Shown: positions 8,446 through 18,894, counted from the first letter of the stretch. The stretch: 63,742 nucleotides of DNA from Hydrogenophaga sp. (GCF_014773545.1 NZ_SDDV01000011.1:1-63742); one strand, 5' to 3'. The notes: generated by a model from the letters alone, not told the origin. Program-made: numbers and translations.

Positions 8446-8449
8446 TATG
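8418..8449. promoter_or_regulatory. Candidate Fur-type operator in the divergent region
   Basis: TGAGAACTATTCGTGTT (8418-8434) matches the pattern TGAGAATGATTCTCATT at 12 of 17 positions, and an ATCATTATG follows at 8441-8449. The site overlaps the start of the patatin gene and lies about 80-110 bases before the iron-type binding-protein gene. Location fits iron regulation, but the match is imperfect. Confidence 0.35.
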
Positions 8450-8528
8450 ACCGGTTTGATTGTAGAACCGCCCATGGCGGCATGCGGCGCCAGCTTGCAC
8501 CCGTTTGTACCAACCTCGAAAGATTGAC

Positions 8529-9584
8529 ATGCGAAAATTTGCAAAATTCTCGATGATCGTGGCCACCGTGGCCGCTGCGCTGGGCTTTCAGAGCCAATTG
8601 CACGCGCAGGAGAAGGTGTTGAACATCTATTCGGCCCGGCATTACCAGGCCGACAGCGTGATGTACGATGAATTCACCCGCACCACCGGCATACGGATCA
8701 ACCGCATCGAGTCCGATGATGCCGGTATTTTGGCGCGGCTGCGCGCCGAAGGTGCGGCTTCTCCGGCTGATGTGGTGTTGCTGGTCGACGCCGCCCGGCT
8801 GGCGCTGGCCGACAGCCAGGGTCTGTTCCAGCCGTTCAGGTCGGCCCGGCTCGACGCCGCCATCCCACCCAATCTGCGCGCCGCTCCTACGCCAGAAGGC
8901 GTGACCTGGACCGGCTTTTCCACCCGCGCCCGTGTCTTCGCCATTGATCCGCAACGCTTGCGCGCCGAAGACGTGGCCACCTACGAGCAGCTCTCAGATC
9001 CCAAGCTGCGCGGCATGATTTGCACCCGTTCGGGCTCGCACCCGTACAACATTTCTCTTTTCGCCACCGTGATCGACCGCATTGGCGACCAGCGCGGCGA
9101 AGCCTGGCTCAGAGGCATTGTCGCCAACAAGGCGCGCCCACCCCGGGGCGGCGACACCGACCAGATCCGCGCCGTGGCAGCCGGCGAGTGTGCGCTGGCC
9201 ATCACCAACACCTACTACGTGGCGCGCCTGATGCGCTCGGACAATCCGGCCGACCGCGCGGTCGCCGAGCGGGTGCGTGTGGTGTTCCCGAACCAGGCCA
9301 CCACCGGCACGCACGTCAACATTGCCGGCGGCGCCATCGCCCGCCACGCCAGAAACCGCGACAACGCCATTGCCTTCATGGAGTTCATGGCCACGCCGTT
9401 TGCACAAAAACACTTTGCCGACGGCAACAACGAGTTTGCCGCCGCCCGCAATGTGAGGGTCAACAACCCAGCGCTGAGTGCCATCGGTGGCGACAACTTC
9501 AAGGTCGAGAACATTCCGCTCGACGTGGTGGCGCGCAACCTGGTCAAGGTGCAGCAGATGCTGGACCGGGTCGGCTTCAAGTAA
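8529..9584 (+). CDS. Fe(3+)-type ABC transporter periplasmic binding protein (FbpA/FutA-like)
   Basis: Periplasmic ferric-ion-binding protein of the transferrin-like family. The 351-residue protein has a signal peptide (MRKFAKFSMIVATVAAALGF ending near HAQ) followed by VLNIYSARHYQAD, the standard start of mature FbpA/FutA proteins. Other signatures are ADVVLLVDAARL, TGFSTRARVFAIDP, a Cys-containing LRGMICTRSGSHPYN and the Tyr pair in ITNTYYVARL, which corresponds to the iron-ligand tyrosines. The start at 8529 is the only one that places the signal peptide at the N terminus. No permease or ATPase gene is adjacent; it is a lone gene closed by a terminator, so the membrane partners must be encoded elsewhere. 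A Fur-like site upstream is tentative. Confidence 0.9.
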   Translation: MRKFAKFSMIVATVAAALGFQSQLHAQEKVLNIYSARHYQADSVMYDEFTRTTGIRINRIESDDAGILARLRAEGAASPADVVLLVDAARLALADSQGLFQPFRSARLDAAIPPNLRAAPTPEGVTWTGFSTRARVFAIDPQRLRAEDVATYEQLSDPKLRGMICTRSGSHPYNISLFATVIDRIGDQRGEAWLRGIVANKARPPRGGDTDQIRAVAAGECALAITNTYYVARLMRSDNPADRAVAERVRVVFPNQATTGTHVNIAGGAIARHARNRDNAIAFMEFMATPFAQKHFADGNNEFAAARNVRVNNPALSAIGGDNFKVENIPLDVVARNLVKVQQMLDRVGFK

Positions 9585-9612
9585 GCGGCGCAGGGGCTTG
9601 ACGCCCCCCCGC

Positions 9613-9650
9613 AAGGCCCAGGTCTGAACAACAGGCCCGGGCCTTTTTTT
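9613..9650 (+). terminator. Rho-independent terminator after the iron-binding-protein gene
   Basis: AAGGCCC (9613-9619) can pair with GGGCCTT (9639-9645), followed by a run of T residues to 9650; the inner part forms a second short stem. It serves the plus-strand gene, and perhaps also the convergent ppk2. Confidence 0.75.
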
Positions 9651-9690
9651 ATGCTTTGTCGATCTGCTGGCTGGGCCGGCCACGGGCGCA

Positions 9691-10608
9691 TCAGTACACC
9701 TGCGGCACGTAGATTTCGCCCGGCACCTGATGGCGGCGATAGCCCTCGTGCCGCACCCGCTCGGGCAAGGTGATGCCAGGGCGTTCGATCTCGTGGTACG
9801 GTATCTGCCCGAGCAAGTGGGCGATGCAGTTGAGCCTGGCCTTTTTCTTGTCGTCGGCTGGCACCACCCACCAGGGAGACTCGGGAATGTGCGTGCGCTC
9901 GAGCATCAGCTCTTTGGCCTTGGTGTAGAGCTCCCAGCGGCGGCGCGACTCCAGGTCCATCGGGCTGAGCTTCCATTGCTTGAGTGGGTCGTGAATGCGG
10001 CCCAGAAAGCGCAGGTGCTGCTCTTCGTCCGAGATGGAAAACCAGTACTTGATGAGCTGAATGCCCGAGCGCACCAGCATTTTCTCGAACTCGGGCACGC
10101 TGCGGAAAAACTCCTCGTACTGCTCGTCGCTGCAAAAACCCATCACCCGCTCGACGCCGGCGCGGTTGTACCAACTGCGGTCGAACAGCACCATTTCACC
10201 GGCGGCGGGCAAATGCGCCGCGTAGCGCTGAAAGTACCACTGCGAGCGCTCGCGGTCACTCGGCGCCGGCAGCGCCACCACACGGCAGACGCGCGGATTG
10301 AGCCGCTGCGTGATGCGCTTGATCACCCCGCCCTTGCCGGCCGAGTCGCGGCCTTCAAAAATGATCACCACCTTGTGTCCGCTGGCGGCGACCCAGTCCT
10401 GCAACTTGACCAGCTCGGCCTGCAGGCGAAACAGGTGTTGGAAATAACTCTGGCGCTCTTGTTTTTGCTGCGCCAGTGCGGCGCTATCGATCTCGGTTGA
10501 AGCGGCACCAAACGGGCGGTCTTCCAGCTCCATTTCCAGTTCTTCGTCGTAACCGTCGAGCAAGTCGGCCTGGATGCGGCGCAGCAATTCGTCGTGACTG
10601 TCGATCAT
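9691..10608 (-). CDS. ppk2: Polyphosphate kinase 2
   Basis: Transfers phosphate between polyphosphate and nucleotides, in this family usually phosphorylating ADP or GDP (or AMP) at the expense of polyphosphate. The 305-residue one-domain protein has the Walker A-like motif GRDSAGKGG (86-94), the LPAPSDRERSQWYFQRY segment, the Walker B-like LFDRSWYNRAGVE and a lid region (EEQHLRFLGR). The start at 10608 (MIDSHDELLR) precedes the typical acidic N-terminal segment. It stands alone, convergent with the iron-binding-protein gene. Cytoplasmic; a role in energy or stress metabolism is inferred from the family. Confidence 0.93.
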   Translation of the reverse strand: MIDSHDELLRRIQADLLDGYDEELEMELEDRPFGAASTEIDSAALAQQKQERQSYFQHLFRLQAELVKLQDWVAASGHKVVIIFEGRDSAGKGGVIKRITQRLNPRVCRVVALPAPSDRERSQWYFQRYAAHLPAAGEMVLFDRSWYNRAGVERVMGFCSDEQYEEFFRSVPEFEKMLVRSGIQLIKYWFSISDEEQHLRFLGRIHDPLKQWKLSPMDLESRRRWELYTKAKELMLERTHIPESPWWVVPADDKKKARLNCIAHLLGQIPYHEIERPGITLPERVRHEGYRRHQVPGEIYVPQVY

Positions 10609-10803
10609 GAAAACCCCTGTGCGGTAAAAAAAACAGAATATGTGGAAATGATGACAAAACCGTGAAAAATTTACGTCAATTTGACCAAGGCCATGCGCTG
10701 CGCATGGGCCAAGGCGATCAGCGCTCGCTGCTGTCGATCCATAATCGATCGCAAACGCAAACGCAAACACAACCTTCGGCCCTTGCTTCAAGAGATCGCA
10801 ATC

Positions 10804-11562
10804 ATGGACATTCCAGGCAAGGTTTTCATCGTCACCGGCGGCGCATCGGGGTTGGGCGAAGGCGCGGCGCGCCTGCTTGCGGCACACGGCGCCCGCGTCG
10901 TGCTGGCCGACTTGCAGGTCGAAAAAGGCCAGGCGCTGGCACAAGAGCTGGGCGCTGCCTTCGTGCGCTGCGACGTCTGTAGCGAAGCCGACGCTCAGGC
11001 CGTGGTGGCCCAGGCAAGGTCAATGGGAAAGCTGATGGGCCTGGTCAACTGCGCCGGTATCGCACCCGCAGAAAAAACAGTGGGCAAGAACGGTGCGCAT
11101 GCGCTGGGCGTCTTCACCCGGACCCTCATGGTCAACCTGGTCGGCAGCTTCAACATGATCCGTCTGGCGGCCGAGGCGATGTGCAAAAACCAGCCCGAAG
11201 CCAGTGGTGAACGCGGCGTGCTGATCTCCACCGCCAGCGTGGCCGCCTATGACGGCCAGATCGGACAAGCGGCTTACGCCGCGTCCAAGGGCGGCGTGGT
11301 CGGGATGACGCTGCCGATCGCGCGCGACCTCGCCCGCAACGGCATTCGCAACATGACGATCGCGCCCGGCATCTTCGGCACCCCTATGCTGTTTGGCATG
11401 CCGCAAGACGTGCAAGACGCACTGGCCGCCAGCGTGCCGTTTCCCAGCCGTCTGGGAACCCCGGCCGACTACGCCAAACTGGTCAAGCACATCATCGAAA
11501 ACGACATGCTCAACGGTGAAGTGATCCGCCTGGACGGCGCGATTCGGCTGGCACCGCGCTGA
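10804..11562 (+). CDS. SDR-family 3-hydroxyacyl-CoA dehydrogenase-like protein
   Basis: NAD-dependent short-chain dehydrogenase of 252 residues. It has the coenzyme motif [10 protein letters not shown], the NCAG-type motif ([10 protein letters not shown]), the catalytic Ser in [12 protein letters not shown] and the YAASKGG catalytic Tyr-Lys pair, then the [10 protein letters not shown] segment. The sequence most resembles the HSD10-like type-2 3-hydroxyacyl-CoA dehydrogenases of beta-oxidation, so a substrate of this kind is inferred, not shown. Start ATG at 10804. Upstream 10609-10803 is a divergent intergenic region with ppk2; downstream 67 bases precede dnaG. Confidence 0.88.
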   Translation: MDIPGKVFIVTGGASGLGEGAARLLAAHGARVVLADLQVEKGQALAQELGAAFVRCDVCSEADAQAVVAQARSMGKLMGLVNCAGIAPAEKTVGKNGAHALGVFTRTLMVNLVGSFNMIRLAAEAMCKNQPEASGERGVLISTASVAAYDGQIGQAAYAASKGGVVGMTLPIARDLARNGIRNMTIAPGIFGTPMLFGMPQDVQDALAASVPFPSRLGTPADYAKLVKHIIENDMLNGEVIRLDGAIRLAPR

Positions 11563-11629
11563 TTCGCCCGTTGCACCCGACGCCACGCCGACGGGTCGCG
11601 GGCGTTAAGCTCGCTGCCAGCGAACGGCC

Positions 11630-13474
11630 ATGCTAATCCCTCAGACCTTCATTCAGGAACTGCTCAATCGCGTCGATGTGGTCGACGTGGTGGGCCGCTA
11701 TGTGGCGCTGAAAAAGGGCGGCGCCAATCTCATGGGCCTGTGCCCGTTCCACAGCGAGAAATCGCCCTCCTTCAGCGTCAGCCCGAGCAAGCAGTTCTAC
11801 CACTGCTTTGGCTGCGGCGTCAGCGGCGACGCGATTGAATTCCTGATGGCCCACACCGGCACGAGCTTTGTCGAAGCGGTGCAGGAGCTGGCGCAACAAG
11901 CCGGGCTGCAAGTACCGCAAGACCCGGCCACGCCGCTGGAACGCGAACGCGCCGCGCAACAGCGCCAGCAGCAGGCCAGCTTGACCGAGCTGCTGGAGAA
12001 AGCCGCTCTGGCCTACGCCAAGCAACTCAGGAGCGCGCCGCGCGCGGTGGCCTACCTGAAAGGGCGCGGCTTGTCGGGCCAAATCGCCAAAACGTTCTTA
12101 CTCGGCTACGCGTCGGATGGCTGGCGCAACCTGGCCAGCGTGTTCCCCGACTACGCCGATGCGCGGCTGGTCGAAGCCGGACTGGTGGTCAGCCACGAGA
12201 GCGAGGCAACTGCGCCGGGCCAGAGCAAGCGCTACGATCGCTTTCGCGACCGCATCATGTTTCCGATCCGCAACGTTAAAGGAGAAACCATTGGCTTTGG
12301 CGCGCGCGTGATTGACCAGGGCGAACCCAAATACCTCAATTCGCCCGAGACGCCGGTGTTCAGCAAGGGACGCGAACTCTACGGCCTGTTCGAGGCGCGC
12401 AGCGCGATCCGCAGTGCGGGCTACTGTCTGGTGACCGAAGGCTATATGGACGTGCTGGCACTGGCCCAACTCGGCTTTGCCAACGTCGTGGCCGCGCTGG
12501 GTACCGCCTGCAGCGCTGAACACGTGCAAAAGCTGTTTCGCTTCACCGACGCGCTGGTGTTTGGCTTTGACGGCGACGCCGCCGGCCGTCGCGCCGCATG
12601 CAAGGCGCTGCAAGCCGCTCTGCCGCTGGCCAGCGACACGCGCAGCCTGAAGTTTCTTTTTCTGCCGCCCGAGCACGACCCCGATAGTTTCATTCGCGCC
12701 CACGGCCAAGCCGCTTTTGCCCAGTGCGTGCAAGAGGCCATGCCCTTGTCGCGCTTTTTGATCGAGACCGCCAGCGCCGGCTGCGACCTCGCCAGCGCCG
12801 AAGGCCGCGCACGCATGGCCGCTGCCGCCCGTCCGCTGTGGAGCGCGCTGCCTGAGGGCGCCTTGAAGCGCCTGTTGATCGGCGAACTGGCCGAACGGGT
12901 GGCACTCGACAGCCGCGACCTGCTGCAACTCTGGCAGCCAGGCAGCGCCGCGGCCAGCGGCCGACCCAGCGGCCAGGCGCTCGAGAGTCGATCAGCAGCG
13001 CGCCCCTACAAAACGGGCGCCTTGGCCCGCGGCGGCCCACGCCGGGGCGTGGTCAGCCGGGCCGACCGTGCGCTCGGGCTGCTGCTGGCCCACGCAGGCG
13101 CCTGGGACAGCTTATCGGCCGACGAGCACGCGCTGCTGGGGCAATTGCCCAGCCCGCATGGACCGCTGTTTGCCTGGATCGAGGGGCAGCGGCACGAGCA
13201 CGGCGCCCAATCCTGGGCGGCTTTGCGTCAGGCCTTGCGCGGCCATACCCACGAAGCATTCGCCAACCTGCAAGTCGAGCAGTTATTGGGCAGCAACGAT
13301 GACGCCGACGCCGGTGAATTGCGCGACGTGCTGGCGCGGCTGCGACTGGACCAGTGGGAACTGCAAAGCCAGGCACTGGCCGAGCAAGCACACAGCGACC
13401 CGCAGGCGCGCTTGCGGCTGCAGGAACTCCATGCCCGGATTCGAACTCAAAAAAAGCACACTCAATCAGGCTGA
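11630..13474 (+). CDS. dnaG: DNA primase
   Basis: Synthesises RNA primers for chromosome replication at the fork, working with DnaB helicase. The 614-residue protein has the CHC2 zinc ribbon (Cys38-Pro-Phe-His41 and Cys59, Cys62), the catalytic TOPRIM domain with EGYMDV, FGFDGDAAGRRA and the DPDSF motif, and a C-terminal helicase-binding region with a variable, Ala/Arg-rich linker around residues 440-480. It is followed by rpoD, the partial macromolecular-synthesis arrangement. rpsU, normally next to dnaG in many relatives, is not visible; an SDR gene is upstream instead. Confidence 0.96.
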   Translation: MLIPQTFIQELLNRVDVVDVVGRYVALKKGGANLMGLCPFHSEKSPSFSVSPSKQFYHCFGCGVSGDAIEFLMAHTGTSFVEAVQELAQQAGLQVPQDPATPLERERAAQQRQQQASLTELLEKAALAYAKQLRSAPRAVAYLKGRGLSGQIAKTFLLGYASDGWRNLASVFPDYADARLVEAGLVVSHESEATAPGQSKRYDRFRDRIMFPIRNVKGETIGFGARVIDQGEPKYLNSPETPVFSKGRELYGLFEARSAIRSAGYCLVTEGYMDVLALAQLGFANVVAALGTACSAEHVQKLFRFTDALVFGFDGDAAGRRAACKALQAALPLASDTRSLKFLFLPPEHDPDSFIRAHGQAAFAQCVQEAMPLSRFLIETASAGCDLASAEGRARMAAAARPLWSALPEGALKRLLIGELAERVALDSRDLLQLWQPGSAAASGRPSGQALESRSAARPYKTGALARGGPRRGVVSRADRALGLLLAHAGAWDSLSADEHALLGQLPSPHGPLFAWIEGQRHEHGAQSWAALRQALRGHTHEAFANLQVEQLLGSNDDADAGELRDVLARLRLDQWELQSQALAEQAHSDPQARLRLQELHARIRTQKKHTQSG

Positions 13475-13481
13475 GAAAAAG

Positions 13482-13487
13482 TATAAT
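13482..13487 (+). promoter_or_regulatory. Candidate -10 box for rpoD
   Basis: A perfect TATAAT lies eight bases after dnaG ends, within a 286-base leader before rpoD. No good TTGACA-like -35 can be found 16-18 bases upstream, so it may depend on an activator or be a chance match. The leader holds no other recognisable gene. Confidence 0.4.
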
Positions 13488-13760
13488 CCCATGTTGTTCA
13501 GTTGCAAACTGCGACCGCAGCACCTGCGGCATTGGCCCGACCCCTGACTGCGGGGCCCTGGCCCCCTCAGATTCACGGCTCTGCTGGAACCCCGCAAGGA
13601 CTGCACGCCACATGTTCGCCCCACCCGCTTGCAGACCCGCCTTTCACCGCGAACGGCGCTTCTTTGGCCCGCCCTGCGCACCGGCATCAGCCGCCTTGCA
13701 TCCGGCTCCTTTTGTGTGTTGTTCCGACACCCAGCGATACGAAACCCTTTTGAGGTCTTC

Positions 13761-16061
13761 ATGCCCACGATGAAATCCAGCTTGCCCCGCACGTCCAGCA
13801 GCCCGGCACCAGCGCCCGCAGCCGCCTTGGCTGCCGCCGAAAAAGAAAGCGCCACTGCGGCCAAGCCCAAAGCGGCTGGCAAGGCCAAGCCGGCTGCGCT
13901 GCCGACCGATCCGGGCGCGGCCGCAGCCCCCCCGGTCAGCCGAAAAAAGAGCGCCGCTCCCACCGCTGCGGCGAAAAAACCAGCCGCTGCGCGCGTGCGC
14001 AAAGCACAAAGCGCGGCCCAGGCGGCGCCAGAGCAAAGCGAAGCCGACCTGATCGATCTCGAGGAAGAGCTGAGCGGCGAGGTCGAGCCCGAAACTGAAG
14101 CCGACGGTTCTGACGCCACCGTGCAGGTGCAGGAAAAGCTCAAACCGCTGCGCATGAAGGTCAGCAAGGCCAAAGAACGCGCGCTGATGAAGGAATTTGG
14201 CCTGGATGAGACTGTTCTGACCGAAGAAGAAGCCAAAACCCGGCGCGAGCGCCTGAAAACCCTGATCAAACTAGGCAAGACACGCGGCTACTTGACGAAC
14301 GGTGAAATCAACGACCACCTGCCCGACAAACTGGCCGAGGCCGAAACGCTGGAAGTGGTGGTCTCGCTGCTCAACGACATGGGCGTGGCAGTGTACGAAC
14401 AAACGCCTGACGCCGAAACCCTGTTGCTCAACAACACGAGTCCGACCGCCGCCAGCGATGAAGAAGCCGAAGAAGAGGCCGAAGCCGCGCTGTCGACGGT
14501 AGACAGCGAATTTGGCCGCACCACCGACCCGGTGCGCATGTACATGCGCGAAATGGGCACGGTCGAACTGCTCACGCGCGAAGGCGAAATCGAGATTGCC
14601 AAGCGCATCGAGGGCGGCCTCAACGACATGATGGCAGCGATCAGCGAATCGCCCGCGACCATTGCCGAAATTCTGCAGATGGCCGACGAGATTCGCAGCG
14701 GCAAGGTGGTGATCTCGACCGTGGTGGACGGTTTTGCCGATGCCAGTGCGGCCGACGACTACGTGGCCGAAGAAGACTTCGACGACTACGATGAGGGCGA
14801 CGACGACGACGGCAAGGGCGGCTCCAAGGCGCTGACGCGCAAGCTCGAAGAACTCAAGCGCGAGGCGCTGACCCGCTTTGACACCATGCGCGCGCAGTTC
14901 GAGCAACTGCGCCAGACCTACGACAAAGAAGGCTACGGAGGCGCGGCCTACCAAAAAGCGCAAAAGGCCATCACCGAGACGCTGATGTCGATCCGCTTCA
15001 CCGCCAAGGCGATTGAAAAGCTGTGCAGCTCGCTGCGCGCTCAGGTCGATGAACTGCGCAAAAAAGAACGCGAACTGCGCCGCATCATCGTCGACAAGTG
15101 CGGCATGCCGCAGGAAAAATTCATTGCCGACTTCCCCACCCACCTGCTGAACCTGAAATGGGTGGAAAAGCAGGCCAGTGCTGGCAAGCCCTGGAGCGCG
15201 GTGATGACGCGCAACATCCCGCCGATTCAAGAGCTGCAACAGGCTCTGCTGGCGCTGCAGGCCAGCGTGGTGGTGCCGCTGGCGCACCTGAAGGACATTC
15301 ACAAGCGCATGAACCAGGGCGAGGCGACTTCGCGCGGGGCCAAGAAGGAGATGATCGAAGCCAACCTGCGGCTGGTGATCTCGATTGCCAAGAAATACAC
15401 CAACCGCGGTCTGCAATTCCTCGACCTGATACAGGAAGGCAATATCGGGCTGATGAAGGCGGTGGACAAGTTTGAATACCGGCGCGGCTACAAATTCTCC
15501 ACCTACGCCACCTGGTGGATTCGCCAGGCCATCACACGCTCGATTGCCGATCAGGCGCGCACCATCCGCATTCCGGTGCACATGATCGAGACCATCAACA
15601 AGATGAACCGCCTGAGTCGCCAGCACCTGCAGGAACACGGCTTTGAGCCCGACGCTTCGATCCTGGCCGAGAAGATGGAAATTCCCGAGGACAAGATTCG
15701 CAAGATCATGAAAATCGCCAAGGAACCGATCTCGATGGAGACGCCCATTGGCGACGACGACGACTCGCATCTGGGCGACTTCATCGAAGACCATGCCAAC
15801 ACCGCGCCCATCGAGGCCGCGATGCAGGCCGGCTTGCGCGAAGTGGTCAAAGAGATTTTGGACAGCCTGACGCCGCGTGAGGCCAAGGTGCTGCGCATGC
15901 GCTTTGGCATAGAGATGAGCACCGACCACACGCTGGAGGAAGTCGGCAAGCAGTTCGACGTCACGCGCGAGCGCATCCGCCAGATCGAGAGCAAGGCGGT
16001 GCGCAAGCTCAAGCACCCGAGCCGCTCGGACAAGCTGCGCAGCTTCATCGACACGCTGTAA
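13761..16061 (+). CDS. rpoD: RNA polymerase primary sigma factor (sigma-70)
   Basis: Housekeeping sigma factor directing RNA polymerase to most promoters. The 766-residue protein starts at the ATG at 13761 (MPTMKSSLP); further upstream codons are open but non-homologous. After an Ala/Pro/Lys-rich extension of about 110 residues comes region 1.1, then region 1.2 ([11 protein letters not shown]), the non-conserved insertion with an acidic stretch ([14 protein letters not shown]), region 2 ([26 protein letters not shown]), region 3 and region 4 with [17 protein letters not shown]. All key promoter-contacting parts are present. It is the partner of dnaG in a two-gene unit. Confidence 0.97.
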   Translation: MPTMKSSLPRTSSSPAPAPAAALAAAEKESATAAKPKAAGKAKPAALPTDPGAAAAPPVSRKKSAAPTAAAKKPAAARVRKAQSAAQAAPEQSEADLIDLEEELSGEVEPETEADGSDATVQVQEKLKPLRMKVSKAKERALMKEFGLDETVLTEEEAKTRRERLKTLIKLGKTRGYLTNGEINDHLPDKLAEAETLEVVVSLLNDMGVAVYEQTPDAETLLLNNTSPTAASDEEAEEEAEAALSTVDSEFGRTTDPVRMYMREMGTVELLTREGEIEIAKRIEGGLNDMMAAISESPATIAEILQMADEIRSGKVVISTVVDGFADASAADDYVAEEDFDDYDEGDDDDGKGGSKALTRKLEELKREALTRFDTMRAQFEQLRQTYDKEGYGGAAYQKAQKAITETLMSIRFTAKAIEKLCSSLRAQVDELRKKERELRRIIVDKCGMPQEKFIADFPTHLLNLKWVEKQASAGKPWSAVMTRNIPPIQELQQALLALQASVVVPLAHLKDIHKRMNQGEATSRGAKKEMIEANLRLVISIAKKYTNRGLQFLDLIQEGNIGLMKAVDKFEYRRGYKFSTYATWWIRQAITRSIADQARTIRIPVHMIETINKMNRLSRQHLQEHGFEPDASILAEKMEIPEDKIRKIMKIAKEPISMETPIGDDDDSHLGDFIEDHANTAPIEAAMQAGLREVVKEILDSLTPREAKVLRMRFGIEMSTDHTLEEVGKQFDVTRERIRQIESKAVRKLKHPSRSDKLRSFIDTL

Positions 16062-16104
16062 GCGCGGGGTTGCATCAGGCCGTCGGCGGCTCAGAGGCTG
16101 ACAT

Positions 16105-18207
16105 TCAGCGCAGCGCGCGGTAAATCGCTTCAGCCAATTCAGCCGAGATGCCCGGCACGCTGCACAAGTCGGCCACGCTGGCGGCTGCCACGCCGCGCAC
16201 CCCACCAAAGCGCTGCAATAGGCGCGCGCGCTTTTTCGGTCCGACGCCCGCAATGTCTTCGAGCTTGCTGCCCCCGGTGCGCACCCTGGCGCGCGCCGCG
16301 CGCATGCCGGTGATGGCGAAGCGGTGCGCCTCGTCGCGGATCTGCGCCACCAGCATCAGCGCCGCCGAGTCGTGGCCCAGATAGACCTTCTCGCGAGCGT
16401 CGGCGAACACCAGCTCTTCCAGGCCCACCTTGCGGCCTTCGCCCTTCTCCACACCCACGATGAGCGACAGGTCCAGCCCGAGTTGCTGGAACACCTCGCG
16501 CGCCACGCTCACCTGCGCCTTGCCGCCGTCGACCAGCACCAGCTCGGGCATGCGCGGTCCAGTGGGCAGACCGGAGCTGGTGTCGGTGCTGCCTTCGGTC
16601 GAAGACGCTGTTCCCTCTGCAGCAGCGGCGCTGGCCAGCGCTTCGTCTGGCTCCGTGCGCAGCGCTTGAGCTGACTCGGCGCGCAGCAGCTCGGCGATCC
16701 GACCGTAGCGGCGCAGCAGCACCAAGCGCATGGCGGCGCAGTCGTCGCCGCCGGTGATGCCGTCGATGTGGTAGCGGCGGTACTGCGCGTTCTGCATCTT
16801 GTGGCCTTCGAACACCACGCAGGACGCCTGGGTCGATTCGCCCGCCGTGTGCGAAATGTCGAAGCACTCGATGCGCAGCCCGTCCAGATCGTCGTCGGGC
16901 AGGCCCAGCGCCTCGGCCAGCGCGCGGGTGCGCGCCTGCTGCGAGCCCTCTTCGGCCAACAGGCGCGCGAGCGCGATGTCGGCGTTTTTCTGCGCCATCT
17001 CCAGCCAGATGCGGCGGTGCTCGCGCGGCTGGTGCACCGCGTTGATTCTGGCGCCGGTTTGCTCGGTCAGCGCGTCCAGCAGCGGCCTGCCCACAGCATG
17101 GCTGGTCACCAGGGTGTGCGGCATGGCGCTGCCCAGGTAGTGCTGGGCGATGAAGGCTTCGAGCACCTGCACCGCCACGCGCTCAGCCGGGTCTGCGTTC
17201 ACCGCCTCGTCACCCTCCAGCAGGACCTGAATCTGCGTCGCGTCTTCCACGTGGGCGGGGAAATACGGCCGGTCGCCGAGATGCCGTCCGCCCCGGACCA
17301 TAGCCAGGTTGACGCAGGCACGACCACCCTGCACCCTGACAGCCAGCACGTCCACGTCTTTGTCGCAGAGGTTGTCCATCGCCTGCTGGTGCAACACGCG
17401 CGAGAGCGCGCTCATCTGGTTGCGGATCTCGGCCGCCTGCTCAAACTCGAGCTTGTCGGCGTGCGCCCGCATGCGCGCCTCCAGCTCGTCGAGCACGGCC
17501 TGGGTTTCGCCACGCAGGAAGCGCTCGGCAGCCGCCACATCGCGGCCATAGGCCTCGCTATCGATCAGGTCCACGCAGGGGCCGCTGCAGCGCTTGATCT
17601 GGAACAGCAGGCAGGGCCGGGTGCGGTTGGCGAACACCGTGTCTTCGCAGGTGCGCAGGCGAAACACCTTCTGCAGCAGCGTGATGGTTTCCTTCACCGC
17701 CCAGGCGCTGGGGTAGGGGCCGTAGCAGTTGTGGCGCTTGTCCACCGCGCCCCGGTAATAGGCCATGCGCGGGAACGCGATCATCGGGATTGGCTTGGCA
17801 CCTGCGCTGCGGCAGGTCTCGCGCGTGCCGGTGATCTTCAGATAGGGGTAGCTCTTGTCGTCGCGAAACAGGATGTTGAACTTCGGCGCCAGCGTCTTGA
17901 TCAGGTTGTTTTCCAGCAGCAGCGCCTCGGCCTCGGAGCGCACCACCGTGGTCTGCATGCGCACGATCTTGCCCACCATGTGGCCGATGCGGGTGCCGTC
18001 GTGCCTCCTCTGGAAATAGCTGCTGACGCGCTTCTTCAGGTGGCGTGCCTTGCCCACGTAGAGCAACTGGCCCTGCGCATCGAAATAGCGGTAGACGCCG
18101 GGCAGACCCGGCAGGGCCGCCACCTCGGCCAGCAAGACGGCGCTGTGCGGGAATGGGGCGCTGCCCGGCGCCGCGTCGGGCGCGGCGGGCGATGGCTCTT
18201 TGTTCAT
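16105..18207 (-). CDS. uvrC: Excinuclease ABC subunit C
   Basis: Dual endonuclease of nucleotide excision repair, making the 3' and 5' incisions around a UvrB-marked lesion. The 700-residue protein has an N-terminal GIY-YIG nuclease ([19 protein letters not shown]), a cysteine cluster in [15 protein letters not shown], a UVR UvrB-binding motif (about 215-250), the RNase-H-like 5'-nuclease domain ([20 protein letters not shown]) and C-terminal helix-hairpin-helix motifs ([13 protein letters not shown]). The start at 18207 (MNKEPSP) is the most upstream start that keeps a normal N terminus. A low-complexity Ala/Ser/Thr/Glu insertion of roughly 35 residues lies before LVDGG. Convergent with rpoD; follows the toxin-antitoxin pair by seven bases. 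Confidence 0.96.
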   Translation of the reverse strand: MNKEPSPAAPDAAPGSAPFPHSAVLLAEVAALPGLPGVYRYFDAQGQLLYVGKARHLKKRVSSYFQRRHDGTRIGHMVGKIVRMQTTVVRSEAEALLLENNLIKTLAPKFNILFRDDKSYPYLKITGTRETCRSAGAKPIPMIAFPRMAYYRGAVDKRHNCYGPYPSAWAVKETITLLQKVFRLRTCEDTVFANRTRPCLLFQIKRCSGPCVDLIDSEAYGRDVAAAERFLRGETQAVLDELEARMRAHADKLEFEQAAEIRNQMSALSRVLHQQAMDNLCDKDVDVLAVRVQGGRACVNLAMVRGGRHLGDRPYFPAHVEDATQIQVLLEGDEAVNADPAERVAVQVLEAFIAQHYLGSAMPHTLVTSHAVGRPLLDALTEQTGARINAVHQPREHRRIWLEMAQKNADIALARLLAEEGSQQARTRALAEALGLPDDDLDGLRIECFDISHTAGESTQASCVVFEGHKMQNAQYRRYHIDGITGGDDCAAMRLVLLRRYGRIAELLRAESAQALRTEPDEALASAAAAEGTASSTEGSTDTSSGLPTGPRMPELVLVDGGKAQVSVAREVFQQLGLDLSLIVGVEKGEGRKVGLEELVFADAREKVYLGHDSAALMLVAQIRDEAHRFAITGMRAARARVRTGGSKLEDIAGVGPKKRARLLQRFGGVRGVAAASVADLCSVPGISAELAEAIYRALR

Positions 18208-18214
18208 GTGGGGT

Positions 18215-18610
18215 TCAGCTCGGGCGCGGCCGCACGCGCTCGCGCAGCCATTGGGCAAAGCTGTCTTCGGGCAAGTCGCCGGCGGCCAGGGCGAGCATGG
18301 TCAACACACAGTCGGCATCGTCGGCTTGCAACTGCTGTCCATTGAGCCAGAGAAACAGCTCCACCGCTACGAAGGCAGTCCGCTTGTTGCCGTCAACAAA
18401 GGGATGATTGCGGGCCAGACCGTAGCCATAGGAAGCAGCCAAAGCCGCCGCATCGGGCTCGCCATAGGCAGCGAGGTTGCGAGGTCGGCTGAGCGCGGAG
18501 TCGAACAGACCTTCGTCGCGCAAACCGCTGGCGCCGCCGTGTTCGGCCAGTTGCTCCTCATGCACGGCCAGCATCACTTGCCGATCCAGCCATGTCCAGA
18601 TGAGCGTCAT
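18215..18610 (-). CDS. doc: Doc-type (death-on-curing) toxin, Fic fold
   Basis: Toxin of a type II toxin-antitoxin pair; Doc proteins phosphorylate EF-Tu and stop translation. The 131-residue protein carries the complete catalytic loop [10 protein letters not shown] (His69), preceded by [11 protein letters not shown], as in Doc. The first start ATG overlaps the antitoxin stop by four bases (ATGA), which couples translation. Appears intact. Located between uvrC and the EF-P modification gene earP, divergent from the latter. Confidence 0.9.
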   Translation of the reverse strand: MTLIWTWLDRQVMLAVHEEQLAEHGGASGLRDEGLFDSALSRPRNLAAYGEPDAAALAASYGYGLARNHPFVDGNKRTAFVAVELFLWLNGQQLQADDADCVLTMLALAAGDLPEDSFAQWLRERVRPRPS

Positions 18611-18831
18611 TTGGCCAGCTCGCGCAGCACCTGTCGGCGCTCCTTCATGATCTTGCGCGCCGCGTCCATTTGCGTTTCAAAATCGGCGTTGTACGGCGAC
18701 AGGTTGACGCCGTGCGCTGCTTCAGTCACAAATACCGTGTCGCCCTTTTCCAGCTTGAGCCGCGCCAGCAGCTCCTTGGGCAGGATCAGGCCGACGGAAT
18801 TGCCGATCTGGGTGAGTTTGAGTGTGGTCAT
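18607..18831 (-). CDS. AbrB/MazE-type antitoxin partnered with Doc
   Basis: Predicted antitoxin and repressor of 74 residues. The N-terminal half (MTTLKLTQIGNSVGLILPKE followed by LLARLKLEKGDTV) is a swapped-hairpin AbrB/MazE DNA-binding domain; the C-terminal half (Asp/Arg-rich helix) should neutralise the Doc toxin. In the classical P1 pair the antitoxin is Phd, so this is a mixed pairing by fold, though AbrB-Doc pairs are known. Stop and toxin start overlap. The promoter region (18851-18864) includes a short palindrome. Confidence 0.85.
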   Translation of the reverse strand: MTTLKLTQIGNSVGLILPKELLARLKLEKGDTVFVTEAAHGVNLSPYNADFETQMDAARKIMKERRQVLRELAK

Positions 18832-18850
18832 GGTGGCACCTGAGGCGTTG

Positions 18851-18864
18851 TAACGCTTGTTATA
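18851..18864 (-). promoter_or_regulatory. Putative operator/-10 region of the AbrB-Doc operon
   Basis: TAAC-GCTT-GTTA (18851-18862) is a palindrome that overlaps TATAAC, read on the minus strand over 18864-18859, a reasonable -10 box placed about 28 bases before the antitoxin start. A TTGCAG 20 bases further upstream is a poorly spaced -35. Autoregulation by the antitoxin is inferred. Confidence 0.35.
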
Positions 18865-18894
18865 TTACCGCCATCTTCCCACCACTGCAAGGCC

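Noticed and set aside
14271..16253. Long open frame antisense to rpoD (660 codons), and similar ones antisense to uvrC and hoxH
   Set aside because: GC-rich codon structure of real genes produces open frames on the opposite strand; no start signals or family motifs, and the sense genes are unambiguous.
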